Shown one piece after another: positions 8,070-16,174 of a stretch of 21,901 nt of DNA. A program made the translations under genes and the position numbers. The stretch's first letter is position 1, and the number at the start of each line of letters is the position of its first letter. The stretch covers positions 1 through 21,901 of the IMG/VR virus record IMGVR_UViG_3300003323_000831, one strand, 5' to 3'. The notes beneath the pieces are model-generated. The model was not told the DNA's origin, did not search any database, and saw nothing but the letters and a program-made list of their open reading frames with translations. This DNA comes from a virus.

Positions 8070-8399
8070 ATGCCCGGTCCATCAGATATTCCCCGCGGCA
8101 ATATCGCGTTGTCGATGCTGCTCGGTGTTCCGCTTTCTCCCGCCGCAGTCGGCGCCAACACCACGGCCGAACAGACATTCACGGTCAACGGCTTGCTGGT
8201 CGGCGACGAAGTCGCAGCCACAAAGCCCACCACTCAGGCAGGTCTTGGTATCGTGAATGCGCGCGTCACGGCCGCCAATACGCTCGGCATCACGTTCTCG
8301 AACAACACGGGTGGTGGTATCACGCCGACAGCGGGCGAGACCTATGTCATCGCAGTGAACCGTCCTTCCAATCTACCGCTGCCTGCGGCGATCACCTGA
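8070..8399 (+). CDS. Capsid-associated protein B (tandem paralogue 2)
   Basis: A 109-residue beta-rich protein paralogous to its upstream neighbour. Shared blocks are NTTAEQTFTVNG, GDEVAATKPTTQAGLGIVNARV, GITFSNNTGGGITPTAGETY and a final V.R motif. It lacks the long Pro/Thr N-terminal tail of the first copy. A very strong GAGGAGGGG site precedes the ATG at 8070, directly after the TTCG hairpin, which suggests separately tuned translation. Its stop overlaps the next ATG by one base (TGATG). A structural or decoration role is inferred from position; no catalytic residues are apparent. Confidence 0.8.
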   Translation: MPGPSDIPRGNIALSMLLGVPLSPAAVGANTTAEQTFTVNGLLVGDEVAATKPTTQAGLGIVNARVTAANTLGITFSNNTGGGITPTAGETYVIAVNRPSNLPLPAAIT

Positions 8400-8761
8400 T
8401 GACTGCCGCGGTTTTCAAGCTCACGACGGCAAACACCACGAACCTCACCAAGGTGAAGGATCTGCCGGCGTCGCTCAAAGGCATCTCCTGCCTCAATACA
8501 AGTGCCGCCGCGATCTTCCTGAAGTTCTTCTGGTACGTGCCGACCGCGAGCGCCCCGACGCCCACGGTCGGCACGACCGTGCCTGACATCACGATCGAGT
8601 TGCCAGCGCTCGGCACGACGACCGGCAACGTGATCCAGTCGTGGCCTGATGGCCTGCAGAAGGCCGGGCAGCTCTTCCTTGCGGTCACAAACCTCGCCGC
8701 GGATTCGGACAATACGGCGGTGGCTGCAGGCTCTGGAATCATCTCTGTCTTCTACGAGTAG
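8399..8761 (+). CDS. Small virion structural protein
   Basis: A 120-residue Thr/Ala/Val-rich beta protein. The pattern LKGISCLNTSAAAIFLKFF, then PTPTVGTTVPDITIELP, then AVTNLAADSDNTAVAAGSGI is one I associate with a recurrent family of small phage structural proteins near head genes. The exact role (decoration or connector accessory) is unknown. The ATG at 8399 shares its A with the preceding TGA stop (TGATG), so translation is coupled. The long open frame upstream of this ATG (from 6596) is antisense-like noise over the coat gene and was trimmed off. No membrane segment or signal is seen. Confidence 0.75.
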   Translation: MTAAVFKLTTANTTNLTKVKDLPASLKGISCLNTSAAAIFLKFFWYVPTASAPTPTVGTTVPDITIELPALGTTTGNVIQSWPDGLQKAGQLFLAVTNLAADSDNTAVAAGSGIISVFYE

Positions 8762-8764
8762 CCC

Positions 8765-9706
8765 ATGACGACAGCGCAAGACCTCATTACAGGTGCGCTG
8801 AGATTCATCAATAGCTACTCGCCTGGCGAGTCGCTCGATGCATCCGACGCACAGGATGCGCTCGACACGTTGAACGACCTGCTCGACTCGCTCTCCACGA
8901 GCGAGGCGTCGGTGTACGCGAGCGACGAAGACATCTTCACGTACACGCCAGGGCAGTACAAATACACCATCGGCAATCCGGTGGGCGGTACGTTCGCAGG
9001 TACCGTGACCAGCGCATCGCTGATCATCACGGGCGCCACCGTGCCGGCGGACATGAAGATCGGCGGCGATCTCACGGGCGCCGGCATCGCAACCGGTGCG
9101 ACGGTCACGGCGTTCAATGCGGGCGCCGGCACGGTCACGATGTCGCTTGCGGGGACCTCGAGTCCCGGGCCGCAGCAGATCACCTACACAGTTCCGGGCG
9201 ACTTCAAGGCAACTCGCCCACTTCGCATCACGAACGCATTCTCGCGCGTGACGACGCAGGGATCTGGGCTCGACTACCCCATCGAGATCATCGATCAGAC
9301 GCGCTACGCGAACATCGGTTTCAAGGCGATTCCCGCGCCATGGCCGATCTATCTCTGGTACAACCCGACCTTCCCCTACGGGAATCTCTGGTTCTACCAG
9401 AACCCTTCGCAGGCGGCCGAGCTTCATCTCTTTGCTGATCTGCTGCTGACGAACCTGTCCTCCCTCACCACCACCGTGAGCCTGCCGCAGGGCTACTCGC
9501 GCATGCTCAAGCGACTGCTCGCGCGCGAGCTTGCCCCGGAGTACGGCGCCATCTGGACGCCGCAGAAGGAAAAGCTCACGCAGGAAGCGTACGGCTACGT
9601 GAAGGCGCTCAATGCCAACCCGGTGCCGGTGGCGCGCTATGACGCCGAGCTCATGCAGGACGCGCCGACGGACGCCGGGTGGATTTTGTACGGCGGCTTC
9701 AGGTGA
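8765..9706 (+). CDS. P22 gp4-like head-completion / tail adaptor protein
   Basis: A 313-residue protein placed where P22-like phages encode the connector that docks on the portal (gp4-type tail accessory factor). The N-terminus (AQDLITGALRFI, then DASDAQDALDTLNDLLDSLS) is the typical helical opening of this family. The C-terminal half (residues about 150-290) has PLRITNAFSRV, WPIYLWYNP, AELHLFADLLLTNL and a Leu/Ala helix with LAPEYGAIW. Between them (about 72-145) sits a Gly/Thr/Ala-rich beta domain (SLIITGATVPADMKIGGDLT) that looks inserted. P22 gp4 is only about 166 residues, so this is a much larger version. The ATG at 8765 lacks a strong ribosome site and lies three bases after the previous stop. 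Confidence 0.75.
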   Translation: MTTAQDLITGALRFINSYSPGESLDASDAQDALDTLNDLLDSLSTSEASVYASDEDIFTYTPGQYKYTIGNPVGGTFAGTVTSASLIITGATVPADMKIGGDLTGAGIATGATVTAFNAGAGTVTMSLAGTSSPGPQQITYTVPGDFKATRPLRITNAFSRVTTQGSGLDYPIEIIDQTRYANIGFKAIPAPWPIYLWYNPTFPYGNLWFYQNPSQAAELHLFADLLLTNLSSLTTTVSLPQGYSRMLKRLLARELAPEYGAIWTPQKEKLTQEAYGYVKALNANPVPVARYDAELMQDAPTDAGWILYGGFR

Positions 9707-9709
9707 TGC

Positions 9710-11245
9710 ATGGAGGCCGGTGATTTCGGCTTCGTAGGATCCGCCTACAACGCTCCTGACCCGTATCAGGACTCCCAGCGCGCGATCAACTACTACGTCG
9801 AGATCTCCCAGGACGGTAAATCGAAAACGCCCACTGCGCTTCTCGGCACGCCCGGGAAGAACCAGATTCTCGACTTCAGCGTCACAACGGACGGTATAGC
9901 GATCCCGCCCACTGGCGGGGTACGTGGTGTGTGGGTCCTTCCCGGCGGCACTGACGCGCTATGGGTGGTCGGCAACACGGTCTTGCTGACGAAGACGCTC
10001 GTTCCAGCGACGCAGACGAGCATTGCGCAGTTTGGCCGCTACTACGTGGGTAGCCTGCTCACAAACTCAGGGCCCGTATCCATCGCCGATAACGGCCTGA
10101 GCAGCGCCAACGCACGCGCGTGCATCGTCGATGGACCTTACGGCTACTACTACAACATCACGGCCGGCGGCCTCACGCAGATCACTGACCCGGGATTCCT
10201 TGGCGCCGATCGCGTGGACTTCATCAGCGGCTGGTTCCTGTTCACGCAGCCGGGAACCCAGAAGCTCTACACGACTGGGCCCACGCCATACTCGCTCACC
10301 TTTCCTGGCTCGTTTTTCGATCTCAAAGACGTGTCGAGCGACAACATCGTGACCCACATGGCGCAGAATGCCGAGTGGTGGATCATCGGCGAGCGCACGT
10401 CGGAAGTCCGCTACAACTCCGGCGGTGCGAATTTCGCCTTCACCCGTATCCCGGGCGTTGCGCCCCAGATCGGTTGCGCGGCCAAGCACTCGATCGCGCG
10501 CCTCGGTACGTCTCTCGTGTGGCTGGCGCGCAGCGAGCGCGGCGAAAACGTCGTCGTCAAGACGAACCAGTATAGCTACGAGCAGATCTCGAACCGCGCC
10601 ATTGAGGCCGCGATCACGAGCTACCCGCTCGTGTCGGATGCCATCGGGTTCACGTATCTCGAGGAAGGGCACCTGTTCTACGTGCTGACTTTTCCCACCG
10701 CGGATAAGACATGGGTGTACGACGAGAGCACGAAGGAATGGCACCAGCGCGCGTCCTTCGATCCGGCGACCGGGCAATTCCACCGCGACAAGGCCAACTG
10801 TTTCGCGAACTATCAGGACATCCGTGTCGTCGGCGACTTCCAGGCCCAGAAGGGCTACCAGATGTCGCGGCAGTTCTACGCTGACGGCTCAACGCCGCTC
10901 ATCGCCACTCGGCGCTGTCCGCACATCTGGAGCCGGGAAGATCGCAAGCGCATTTTTGCAGCGGCACTCGAGGTGGAGTTCTTCCGTGGCGCCGGCCTTC
11001 AGGTGGGGCAAGGCTCCGATCCCCGCGCCATGCTCCAGATCTCCTACGACTACGGCTCTACGTTCGGCACGCAGTACTTCATGCCGATCGGCAAGGCCGG
11101 TCGATACAAGGACCGATGCATCCGGCGCCGACTCTCGACGGCCCGCGACCTTGTTATCGAGGTGTCGGTAAGTGACCCTATCCGGCGAGACATCGTCGGC
11201 GCTACGCTCACCGCCCAGCGCGAAGAGGCTGAGCAGGTCGCATGA
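9710..11245 (+). CDS. P22 gp10-like packaged-DNA stabilisation / tail hub protein
   Basis: A 511-residue beta-rich protein matching the P22 gp10 family (472 residues in P22), which plugs the portal channel after packaging and joins the needle and tailspikes. Recognisable segments are GDFGFVGSAYNAPDPYQDSQRAINYY near the start (residues 4-29), the LLGTPG turn, and repeated propeller-like strands with WVLPGG, GYYYNI, WFLFTQPGTQKLY and HMAQNAEWWIIGERTSEVRY. It ends with WHQRASFDP and SREDRKRIFAAALEVEF, followed by DYGSTFG. The ATG at 9710 follows the gp4-like stop by three bases with AGGTG upstream. The gene ends in an ATGA overlap. Confidence 0.9.
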   Translation: MEAGDFGFVGSAYNAPDPYQDSQRAINYYVEISQDGKSKTPTALLGTPGKNQILDFSVTTDGIAIPPTGGVRGVWVLPGGTDALWVVGNTVLLTKTLVPATQTSIAQFGRYYVGSLLTNSGPVSIADNGLSSANARACIVDGPYGYYYNITAGGLTQITDPGFLGADRVDFISGWFLFTQPGTQKLYTTGPTPYSLTFPGSFFDLKDVSSDNIVTHMAQNAEWWIIGERTSEVRYNSGGANFAFTRIPGVAPQIGCAAKHSIARLGTSLVWLARSERGENVVVKTNQYSYEQISNRAIEAAITSYPLVSDAIGFTYLEEGHLFYVLTFPTADKTWVYDESTKEWHQRASFDPATGQFHRDKANCFANYQDIRVVGDFQAQKGYQMSRQFYADGSTPLIATRRCPHIWSREDRKRIFAAALEVEFFRGAGLQVGQGSDPRAMLQISYDYGSTFGTQYFMPIGKAGRYKDRCIRRRLSTARDLVIEVSVSDPIRRDIVGATLTAQREEAEQVA

Positions 11246-11583
11246 CGAACCAGTTTAACAGCCTGCCGACCTACCGCGTCCCGCTGCAGGATAAGGGCGT
11301 GACGGGGAAGGACTGGTACCTATTCTTCGTGAACATCTTCCAGGGGCGCGCGCCGGCGGCGGTGGTGCCCACAACGCCTGGAGCATCACCCTACACGTAC
11401 ACCGCGCCCGTGAAGGGCTTCATGCTCATCACCGGAGGCACGGTGTCGCTCGTTGAGTTCTCCCGGGATGGAACGACGTATTACAGCTACGGGGCGACCT
11501 CAGGACAGTTTCAGGTGAATGCCTCTGACCTGATCCGGGTGACCTACACAGTCGCGCCAACCATGACTTTCGTGCCCACATGA
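11242..11583 (+). CDS. Small beta-rich tail-region protein
   Basis: A 113-residue protein of unknown function, probably a virion or tail accessory. Residues 1-37 (NSLPTYRVPLQDKGVTGKDW, then YLFFVNIFQGRAP) resemble the opening of small phage proteins downstream of gp10-like genes. The rest is Thr/Tyr/Val-rich and probably a beta-sandwich (residues about 48-110). The start overlaps the gp10-like stop as ATGA, and the end overlaps the cupin-like gene as ATGA, so it is tightly embedded in the tail operon. No enzymatic motif is present. Confidence 0.75.
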   Translation: MTNQFNSLPTYRVPLQDKGVTGKDWYLFFVNIFQGRAPAAVVPTTPGASPYTYTAPVKGFMLITGGTVSLVEFSRDGTTYYSYGATSGQFQVNASDLIRVTYTVAPTMTFVPT

Positions 11584-12116
11584 GCGACATCGAGGTGCTG
11601 GACAGCGGCGCCATCATCGAGGGGTTGCCGCCGACCCGCGAGGACATCCTACGGCTCGAGACTCATATGCGTGAGATTGAGCAGCTCGACTGCCCGCTCA
11701 CGCACACCTTCGCGCCAGGCAGTTATGCGCGGGGCATCCAGCTCCCGGCAGGCGCGCTCATCGTGGGCAAGATCCACTTGCACGCCCACTTGAATATCAT
11801 CTCTCGCGGCCTCGTGACTGTCGTTACCGAGTTCGGCCGCATGCAGATCGATGCACGAAAGCAGCCGGTTACGTTCACTTCCCAGCCGGGAACGAAACGG
11901 GCACTATACGTCCACGAAGAGACCTGGTGGACAACTGTCCACCTGACTGATTCGACCGACCTCGCAGAGATCGAGCGCGAAATCATCGCGCCAACCTATG
12001 CCGAGCTGGATGCCGCTATGGCGAGAGCGTGCATCGAGCTCATAGATGCGTCCCCGGACGCAGGCAGGGTATCTCTACGACCTGGGTCGCCGTCGCTATC
12101 GGTGGTTCCGCGCTAG
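11580..12116 (+). CDS. Cupin-like protein in tail operon
   Basis: A 178-residue protein with a probable RmlC-type cupin barrel. The first metal-type motif is GKIHLHAHLN, giving H66, H68 and H70. The second half contains TSQPGTKRALYVHEETWWTTVH with H112 and H121. The canonical cupin Glu between motifs is not obvious, so metal binding and enzymatic activity are uncertain. The N-terminus (TREDILRLETHMREIEQLDCP) is a charged helix. Cupin-like genes are known among phage tail-region genes, but their substrate is unclear. The ATG at 11580 overlaps the upstream stop as ATGA, with no good ribosome site, so it is probably translationally coupled. Its last 88 nt overlap the next open frame. Confidence 0.75.
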   Translation: MSDIEVLDSGAIIEGLPPTREDILRLETHMREIEQLDCPLTHTFAPGSYARGIQLPAGALIVGKIHLHAHLNIISRGLVTVVTEFGRMQIDARKQPVTFTSQPGTKRALYVHEETWWTTVHLTDSTDLAEIEREIIAPTYAELDAAMARACIELIDASPDAGRVSLRPGSPSLSVVPR

Positions 12117-12523
12117 TCGGCGCAGGCGCCTCCTACCTCGGTAGCAAAAAGCAAGGGGACGCCGCCAAGAACGCCGCAGGGCTGAACATGGAAATGTTCA
12201 ACGTCCTGAACCGGCAACAGCAGCCGTTCATCAACTCTGGATACGGCGCGCTTTCTAAGCTGAACACTCTGCTGGGACTCAATGCGCGCCCGGGCATGGC
12301 TGCACCGGGTATGCCGCCCCCCAGCGCGCCGGCATATCGGCCAACCCCCGGCGGCGGCGTGACGCCAATCCTGCAGCCTGGGCCATCAGGTCCTGACGTG
12401 CATCTCAGCGACCCGATCCAGCCGGGCGGTGGAACCACAGCGCTCAATCGCATCCTGCTCCTGCGCGCGATGCACGGTGACACTCAGGCCGGTCAGCTGC
12501 TGCAACGGATGGGCGGCGGATGA
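12029..12523 (+). CDS. DNA-transfer (ejection) protein, N-terminal part
   Basis: Up to 164 residues. A hydrophobic, Gly/Ala-rich segment at about 19-38 (VAVAIGGSALVGAGASYLGS) is followed by a helical stretch with QQPFINSGYGALSKLNTLLG (about 63-83) and then a Pro/Gly-rich linker. This arrangement is the N-terminal half of glycine-rich phage ejection proteins, which enter the cell envelope during DNA injection. The GTG at 12029 lies deep in the cupin gene with a poor ribosome site. The first 15-18 residues look non-native. The only good ribosome-like sequence (GCAGGG, 12064-12069) precedes an ATC codon at 12071, so the true start is uncertain. It ends in an ATGA overlap with the gene carrying the C-terminal half. 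Confidence 0.65.
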   Translation: MHRAHRCVPGRRQGISTTWVAVAIGGSALVGAGASYLGSKKQGDAAKNAAGLNMEMFNVLNRQQQPFINSGYGALSKLNTLLGLNARPGMAAPGMPPPSAPAYRPTPGGGVTPILQPGPSGPDVHLSDPIQPGGGTTALNRILLLRAMHGDTQAGQLLQRMGGG

Positions 12524-13185
12524 AACTCGGGAATCTCTTCAATCCGAAGAAAGTGCTTCAGGGCGGCGCAAACCCGATCAACGTCGTCACCGATACCAAT
12601 CCGATTCGCGCCGTCACCGGCAAGAATCTGTTCGGCGGCGGAGGCGGCTCATCCGACGCAGCGGCGGCCAATGATCCGAGCGCGTCCACAGCGCCCGATT
12701 ACTACGGCGATTCGTCAGATCCCTCGTTCGGTTCATTCTCGCGGCCGTTCACAGTCGAGGACTTCTACAACTACGCGGATCCCGGCTACGCGTTCCAGTT
12801 GCAGCAGGGGACACAGGCCCTGCAGAACAGTGCGGCCATGGGTGGTTCGGCACTGGGCGGCGCGGCCCTCAAGGATCTCCTGAAGTACAACCAGGACTAC
12901 GCCGGCACCTCTTATAACGATGCGTTCAACCGCTATCAGGTCCAGCAGGGAAATATTTTCTCGCGCCTCTCGTCACTCCTGCAGCTTGGTCAAAACGCCG
13001 CGGCCGGTGTTGGCGCATCCGGTACGGCGCTCGCGGGAAATGCCGGTCAGGCCACCGCGAATGCTGGTAGCGCATACGGTGCGGGATATGTCGGTGCCGG
13101 CAACAACCTCAGCAGCGGGCTCACCAACTACTGGCTGATGCAGCAGTTGAACAAGCAGCCTGCCGTGATGACGGGCGGGCCCTGA
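12520..13185 (+). CDS. DNA-transfer (ejection) protein, C-terminal part
   Basis: A 221-residue Gly/Ala/Ser/Asn-rich protein. The diagnostic segment is ADPGYAFQLQQGTQALQNSA (86-105), followed by GGSALGGAALKDLLKYNQDYAGTSYNDAFNRYQ and RLSSLLQLGQNAAAG. This combination recurs in the second half of single-chain phage DNA-transfer proteins. The N-terminus has a glycine run (39-43) and disordered sequence. The C-terminus is a long Ala/Gly-rich helix ending LTNYWLMQQLNKQ. The ATG at 12520 gives a 4-nt overlap with the preceding gene, and GGGCGG precedes it. The protein probably enters the capsid and is injected with the DNA. The split from the preceding gene is discussed in the findings. Confidence 0.75.
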   Translation: MKLGNLFNPKKVLQGGANPINVVTDTNPIRAVTGKNLFGGGGGSSDAAAANDPSASTAPDYYGDSSDPSFGSFSRPFTVEDFYNYADPGYAFQLQQGTQALQNSAAMGGSALGGAALKDLLKYNQDYAGTSYNDAFNRYQVQQGNIFSRLSSLLQLGQNAAAGVGASGTALAGNAGQATANAGSAYGAGYVGAGNNLSSGLTNYWLMQQLNKQPAVMTGGP

Positions 13186-13186
13186 A

Positions 13187-14620
13187 ATGCCGGAACTCGT
13201 CGGACTCGGCGCACAATCGCCCGATGTGCTGGGGAAGCTGTCTGATGTCCTGAAGATCAGGAGTCAGCAGCAGGCTCTTGCAGGACAAGCAGCCGAAGTG
13301 CAAATGACGCAGCAGTCGGCGCGTCAGCGCGCGGCGCTGGCCGGCTACGACTGGAATAAGCACATCGGCGAGGATGGAACGTTCGACCTCAACACGCTGA
13401 ACGATCCCGAGCTTCAGCGCGCGGCCGGCGACCAGTACCTCGACGTCGTGCAGCGAGCAATCACCGCGAAGGAGTCGCAGCTTCAGGCCAAGCGCACGCT
13501 CACCAGCCTTCGCGGCGAGCAGCGCGCGGCATTTGCCGAGATGATGGGCGCCTTGCGCTCGGACAAGGATGTCGCGGAGGACAACGAGAAGGGCCGTCAG
13601 AAAGTCACGCAGGCGATGATCCAGTACGGCGAGCAGTACGGCGATGATGTGCTGCCCGTGCTCAAAGCCTACGCAGGACCGCTTCAGAAGGCGCCGAAGG
13701 GGCGCATGTCGGATGCCTTGCGGGCAATTCAGTTGCAGGCGCATTCGGCGGAGAGCCAGCTCGCTGTGCAAAATCCGCAGTACACGAGCTCGGGACGCAA
13801 GCTCGTCAACGTCAACCCGAATGCGGCGGCGGGCGGCGATATTCCGCTCGAGATCGCGCCGGGCGCGCAGGCGGTCACGCGAACTGATCAGCTCGGAAAC
13901 GTCTATGTCGAGTATCGAGACGCCGCCGGCAATGTCATCGGAACCGCCCCAATGGGCGGTGAAGGGGGTCCTGCGCGATTCGGACCTGGCGAACGCCATA
14001 CCTTCGAAGCCCAGGCCGAATCCAACTTCCAGAACGTCGATGCGAACCGCAAGGCAGCCAGCATGGCGCCTCAGCAACTCGACCAGATCAACAAGGCGCT
14101 CGACCTGTCGAAGCAGGTATCTACGGGCGCGTGGGCTTCTCGTCGCGCGCAAGTCGAAAGCGGAATCGGATCGCTCATTCCGGGTTTTGAAGGAATGGAT
14201 GATGCCTCGAAGCTGCAGGAACTCGACAAGTTCGCCGAGCGCATCGCGACCGATGCGTCTCGGGTGCTCGGCGTGAATGCGCGTACCGACGCCGAGCGCG
14301 AGTCGATCCACAAACAGAACGCGAACATTGGGTATACCCCGCAAGCTATCCAGGCGGTGCTTCAGTACGCCAAGGCGCAGACCATGGCGATGGAGGCCAA
14401 GGGTAATGCGCAGGAGAAATGGCTCTCGCAGAAGGGTAACGGGATCACCAAGCAGCACGAGTTTGAGACTGCGTTCCGCCAAGCATACGACCCGGTGATC
14501 TTCCAGCTTCAGGCGGCGGACCCCGAGGAGCGCAAGAAGATCATCGGCTCGCTCGATGCGAAGGAAGCCGCATCACTCAAGGAAAAGCGCTCGAAGTTGC
14601 GTGAGCTTGGAGCCTTCTGA
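13187..14620 (+). CDS. Internal virion / DNA ejection protein
   Basis: A 477-residue, mostly alpha-helical, Ala/Gln-rich protein in the ejection-protein block (P22 positions of gp7, gp20 and gp16). Residues 1-60 form an Ala/Gln helix (RSQQQALAGQAAEVQMTQQS). A middle beta-like insertion with GNVYVEYRDAAGNVIGTAP (about 243-261) separates it from a long helical half with NANIGYTPQAIQAVLQYAKA. No catalytic motif is visible. Function by position: ejected into the host envelope with the genome. The ATG at 13187 follows the upstream stop by one base. The stop TGA shares its A with the next ATG (TGATG). I cannot assign it to a specific P22 homologue. Confidence 0.7.
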   Translation: MPELVGLGAQSPDVLGKLSDVLKIRSQQQALAGQAAEVQMTQQSARQRAALAGYDWNKHIGEDGTFDLNTLNDPELQRAAGDQYLDVVQRAITAKESQLQAKRTLTSLRGEQRAAFAEMMGALRSDKDVAEDNEKGRQKVTQAMIQYGEQYGDDVLPVLKAYAGPLQKAPKGRMSDALRAIQLQAHSAESQLAVQNPQYTSSGRKLVNVNPNAAAGGDIPLEIAPGAQAVTRTDQLGNVYVEYRDAAGNVIGTAPMGGEGGPARFGPGERHTFEAQAESNFQNVDANRKAASMAPQQLDQINKALDLSKQVSTGAWASRRAQVESGIGSLIPGFEGMDDASKLQELDKFAERIATDASRVLGVNARTDAERESIHKQNANIGYTPQAIQAVLQYAKAQTMAMEAKGNAQEKWLSQKGNGITKQHEFETAFRQAYDPVIFQLQAADPEERKKIIGSLDAKEAASLKEKRSKLRELGAF

Positions 14621-16173
14621 TGGACGACATCGATACGCTACTCGATGCGCGCGCCAAGGACGCAGCGGAGCCGGATGGCTCCGACGTGGATGCATTGCTC
14701 GACGCGCGCGCTAAAAGCGCCACTGCACCGGCCCAGGCTAAAAGCAACGCCGCGGAACCATGGTGGAAGGGCGCGGTGAAAGAGGGCGGCCGTCAGCTTG
14801 CGCTCACCGGCCGCGCTGTTGGGAACGGGGTTGTGTCGCTTCCGATGATGGCGATGGATGCCGGCGTCTCGACGCGGAATCTCATCGAGAATGCTGCGCA
14901 CGGTGTTTATCCGTCGTGGCAGAACCTGAATCCTTTCTCGGCCGAAGGCTACGCGCCCGGAAAGTATGGCCACGAACTGCCGTCGCAGACATTCAACAAG
15001 GCGCTGAATGACGCGGGAGTGCCCGAGCCTCGCACCACAAGCGAGAAAGTCGCGAACTTCATCGAAAGCACTCTCGCCGGATCACGTATTCCGGCTCCGC
15101 AGGCCGCCAATCAGGCGCCAGTGGGCTTTGTGCGGCCCACGGCAAACCCTGCGGAGCAGGTACTTCGGGAGTCGCGCGAGGCTGGCTATGTGGTACCGCC
15201 CACTACGGCCAACAACTCGACCGTTAACAAACTGGCCGAAGGGTTCGCGGGCAAGATCTCGACCGCGCAGGCCGCATCGATCAAGAACCAGGAAGTGACG
15301 AACGAGCTTGTCCGCAAGGCGCTTGACCTGAAGTCAGGTCAGCCGATCACACTCGAAGCACTGGAAGGCATTCGCAAAGCAGCGGGCAAAGTCTACGAAC
15401 AAATCGGAAACGCAGGAGAGATCCGCCCCGATGCGCAGTATCTGGACGATCTTGCGCAGATCGGCCGAGGCGCCGATCAGATAGCGGAAGCCTTCCCGGG
15501 TGCCAATGTCGGCGCAACGAAGCAGATCAAGGAAGTGGTCGATTCGCTGCTCCAGGACAAGTTCGATTCGAAGGCCGCCCTTCAGTATCTGCGTGAACTG
15601 CGCAAGCAGGCGACCGGAAACCTGTCCGGCATGAATGCGGCGGATCCTGCAAAGCAAGCGCTCGGTATGGCCCAGCGAGAAGCGGCCTCGACGCTCGAGG
15701 ATCTCATCGGCCGTCATCTTGAGGCGAATGGAATGGGCGATGTAGCCCAGTCCTTTGCGCAGGCGCGTCGCGCAATCGCGATGACCCACTCTGTCGAGAA
15801 CGCGCTCAATGAGACTACCGGCAACGTGATCGCTGGGAAGCTCACGCAGCAGATGGTGAAAGGGAAGCCACTCTCAGGAGAGCTGGAGACTGTGGCGCGG
15901 TTCGGCCAAGCCTTTCCAAAGGCCGCGAAAGAAGTCACGGAGTCGATGCCGGGTGTGTCGCCTCTCGACTGGGCCATCTCGATCGGGAGCGCGATTGGCA
16001 CGGGCCACGTTGCGCCTCTGGCCGGTGTGGCGGCCAGGCCGGCTATGCGTTCAGCGCTGCTATCGGACTGGTGGCAGCGGTCACTGACGGATGCCGCGCC
16101 CTACGCGGCGCCGGACACCATCGGACTTGCGCCGAGCGCTGCGCTCCAAGGAGGCCAGCGTGCCGCTCAATGA
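14620..16173 (+). CDS. Ejection protein with N-terminal repeat
   Basis: A 517-residue internal virion protein candidate, the last of the ejection block (the place of P22 gp16-type proteins). The N-terminus has two copies of an acidic motif: DIDTLLDARAKDA (residues 3-15) and DVDALLDARAKSA (22-34). Next is a hydrophobic segment (about 60-85, GNGVVSLPMMAMDAG). The central 150-430 region is a series of Ala/Glu/Lys/Leu helices. A second Gly/Ala hydrophobic stretch lies near 455-475 (WAISIGSAIGTGHVAPLAGV). GGAG precedes the ATG. The 3' end contains a strong AAGGAGG (16148-16154), which is Gln-Gly-Gly coding sequence here. Role in membrane passage of DNA is inferred from position and hydrophobic segments. 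Confidence 0.72.
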   Translation: MDDIDTLLDARAKDAAEPDGSDVDALLDARAKSATAPAQAKSNAAEPWWKGAVKEGGRQLALTGRAVGNGVVSLPMMAMDAGVSTRNLIENAAHGVYPSWQNLNPFSAEGYAPGKYGHELPSQTFNKALNDAGVPEPRTTSEKVANFIESTLAGSRIPAPQAANQAPVGFVRPTANPAEQVLRESREAGYVVPPTTANNSTVNKLAEGFAGKISTAQAASIKNQEVTNELVRKALDLKSGQPITLEALEGIRKAAGKVYEQIGNAGEIRPDAQYLDDLAQIGRGADQIAEAFPGANVGATKQIKEVVDSLLQDKFDSKAALQYLRELRKQATGNLSGMNAADPAKQALGMAQREAASTLEDLIGRHLEANGMGDVAQSFAQARRAIAMTHSVENALNETTGNVIAGKLTQQMVKGKPLSGELETVARFGQAFPKAAKEVTESMPGVSPLDWAISIGSAIGTGHVAPLAGVAARPAMRSALLSDWWQRSLTDAAPYAAPDTIGLAPSAALQGGQRAAQ

Positions 16174-16174
16174 A

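Noticed and set aside
6596-8398. Long plus-strand open frame over the coat and decoration genes
   Set aside because: Its product is Arg/His/Gly-rich shadow sequence; only the part from ATG 8399 is a real gene.
13121-14482. 453-codon minus-strand open frame opposite an ejection gene
   Set aside because: Shadow of a GC-rich plus-strand gene; Leu/Arg/His-rich and lacking any domain or start context.
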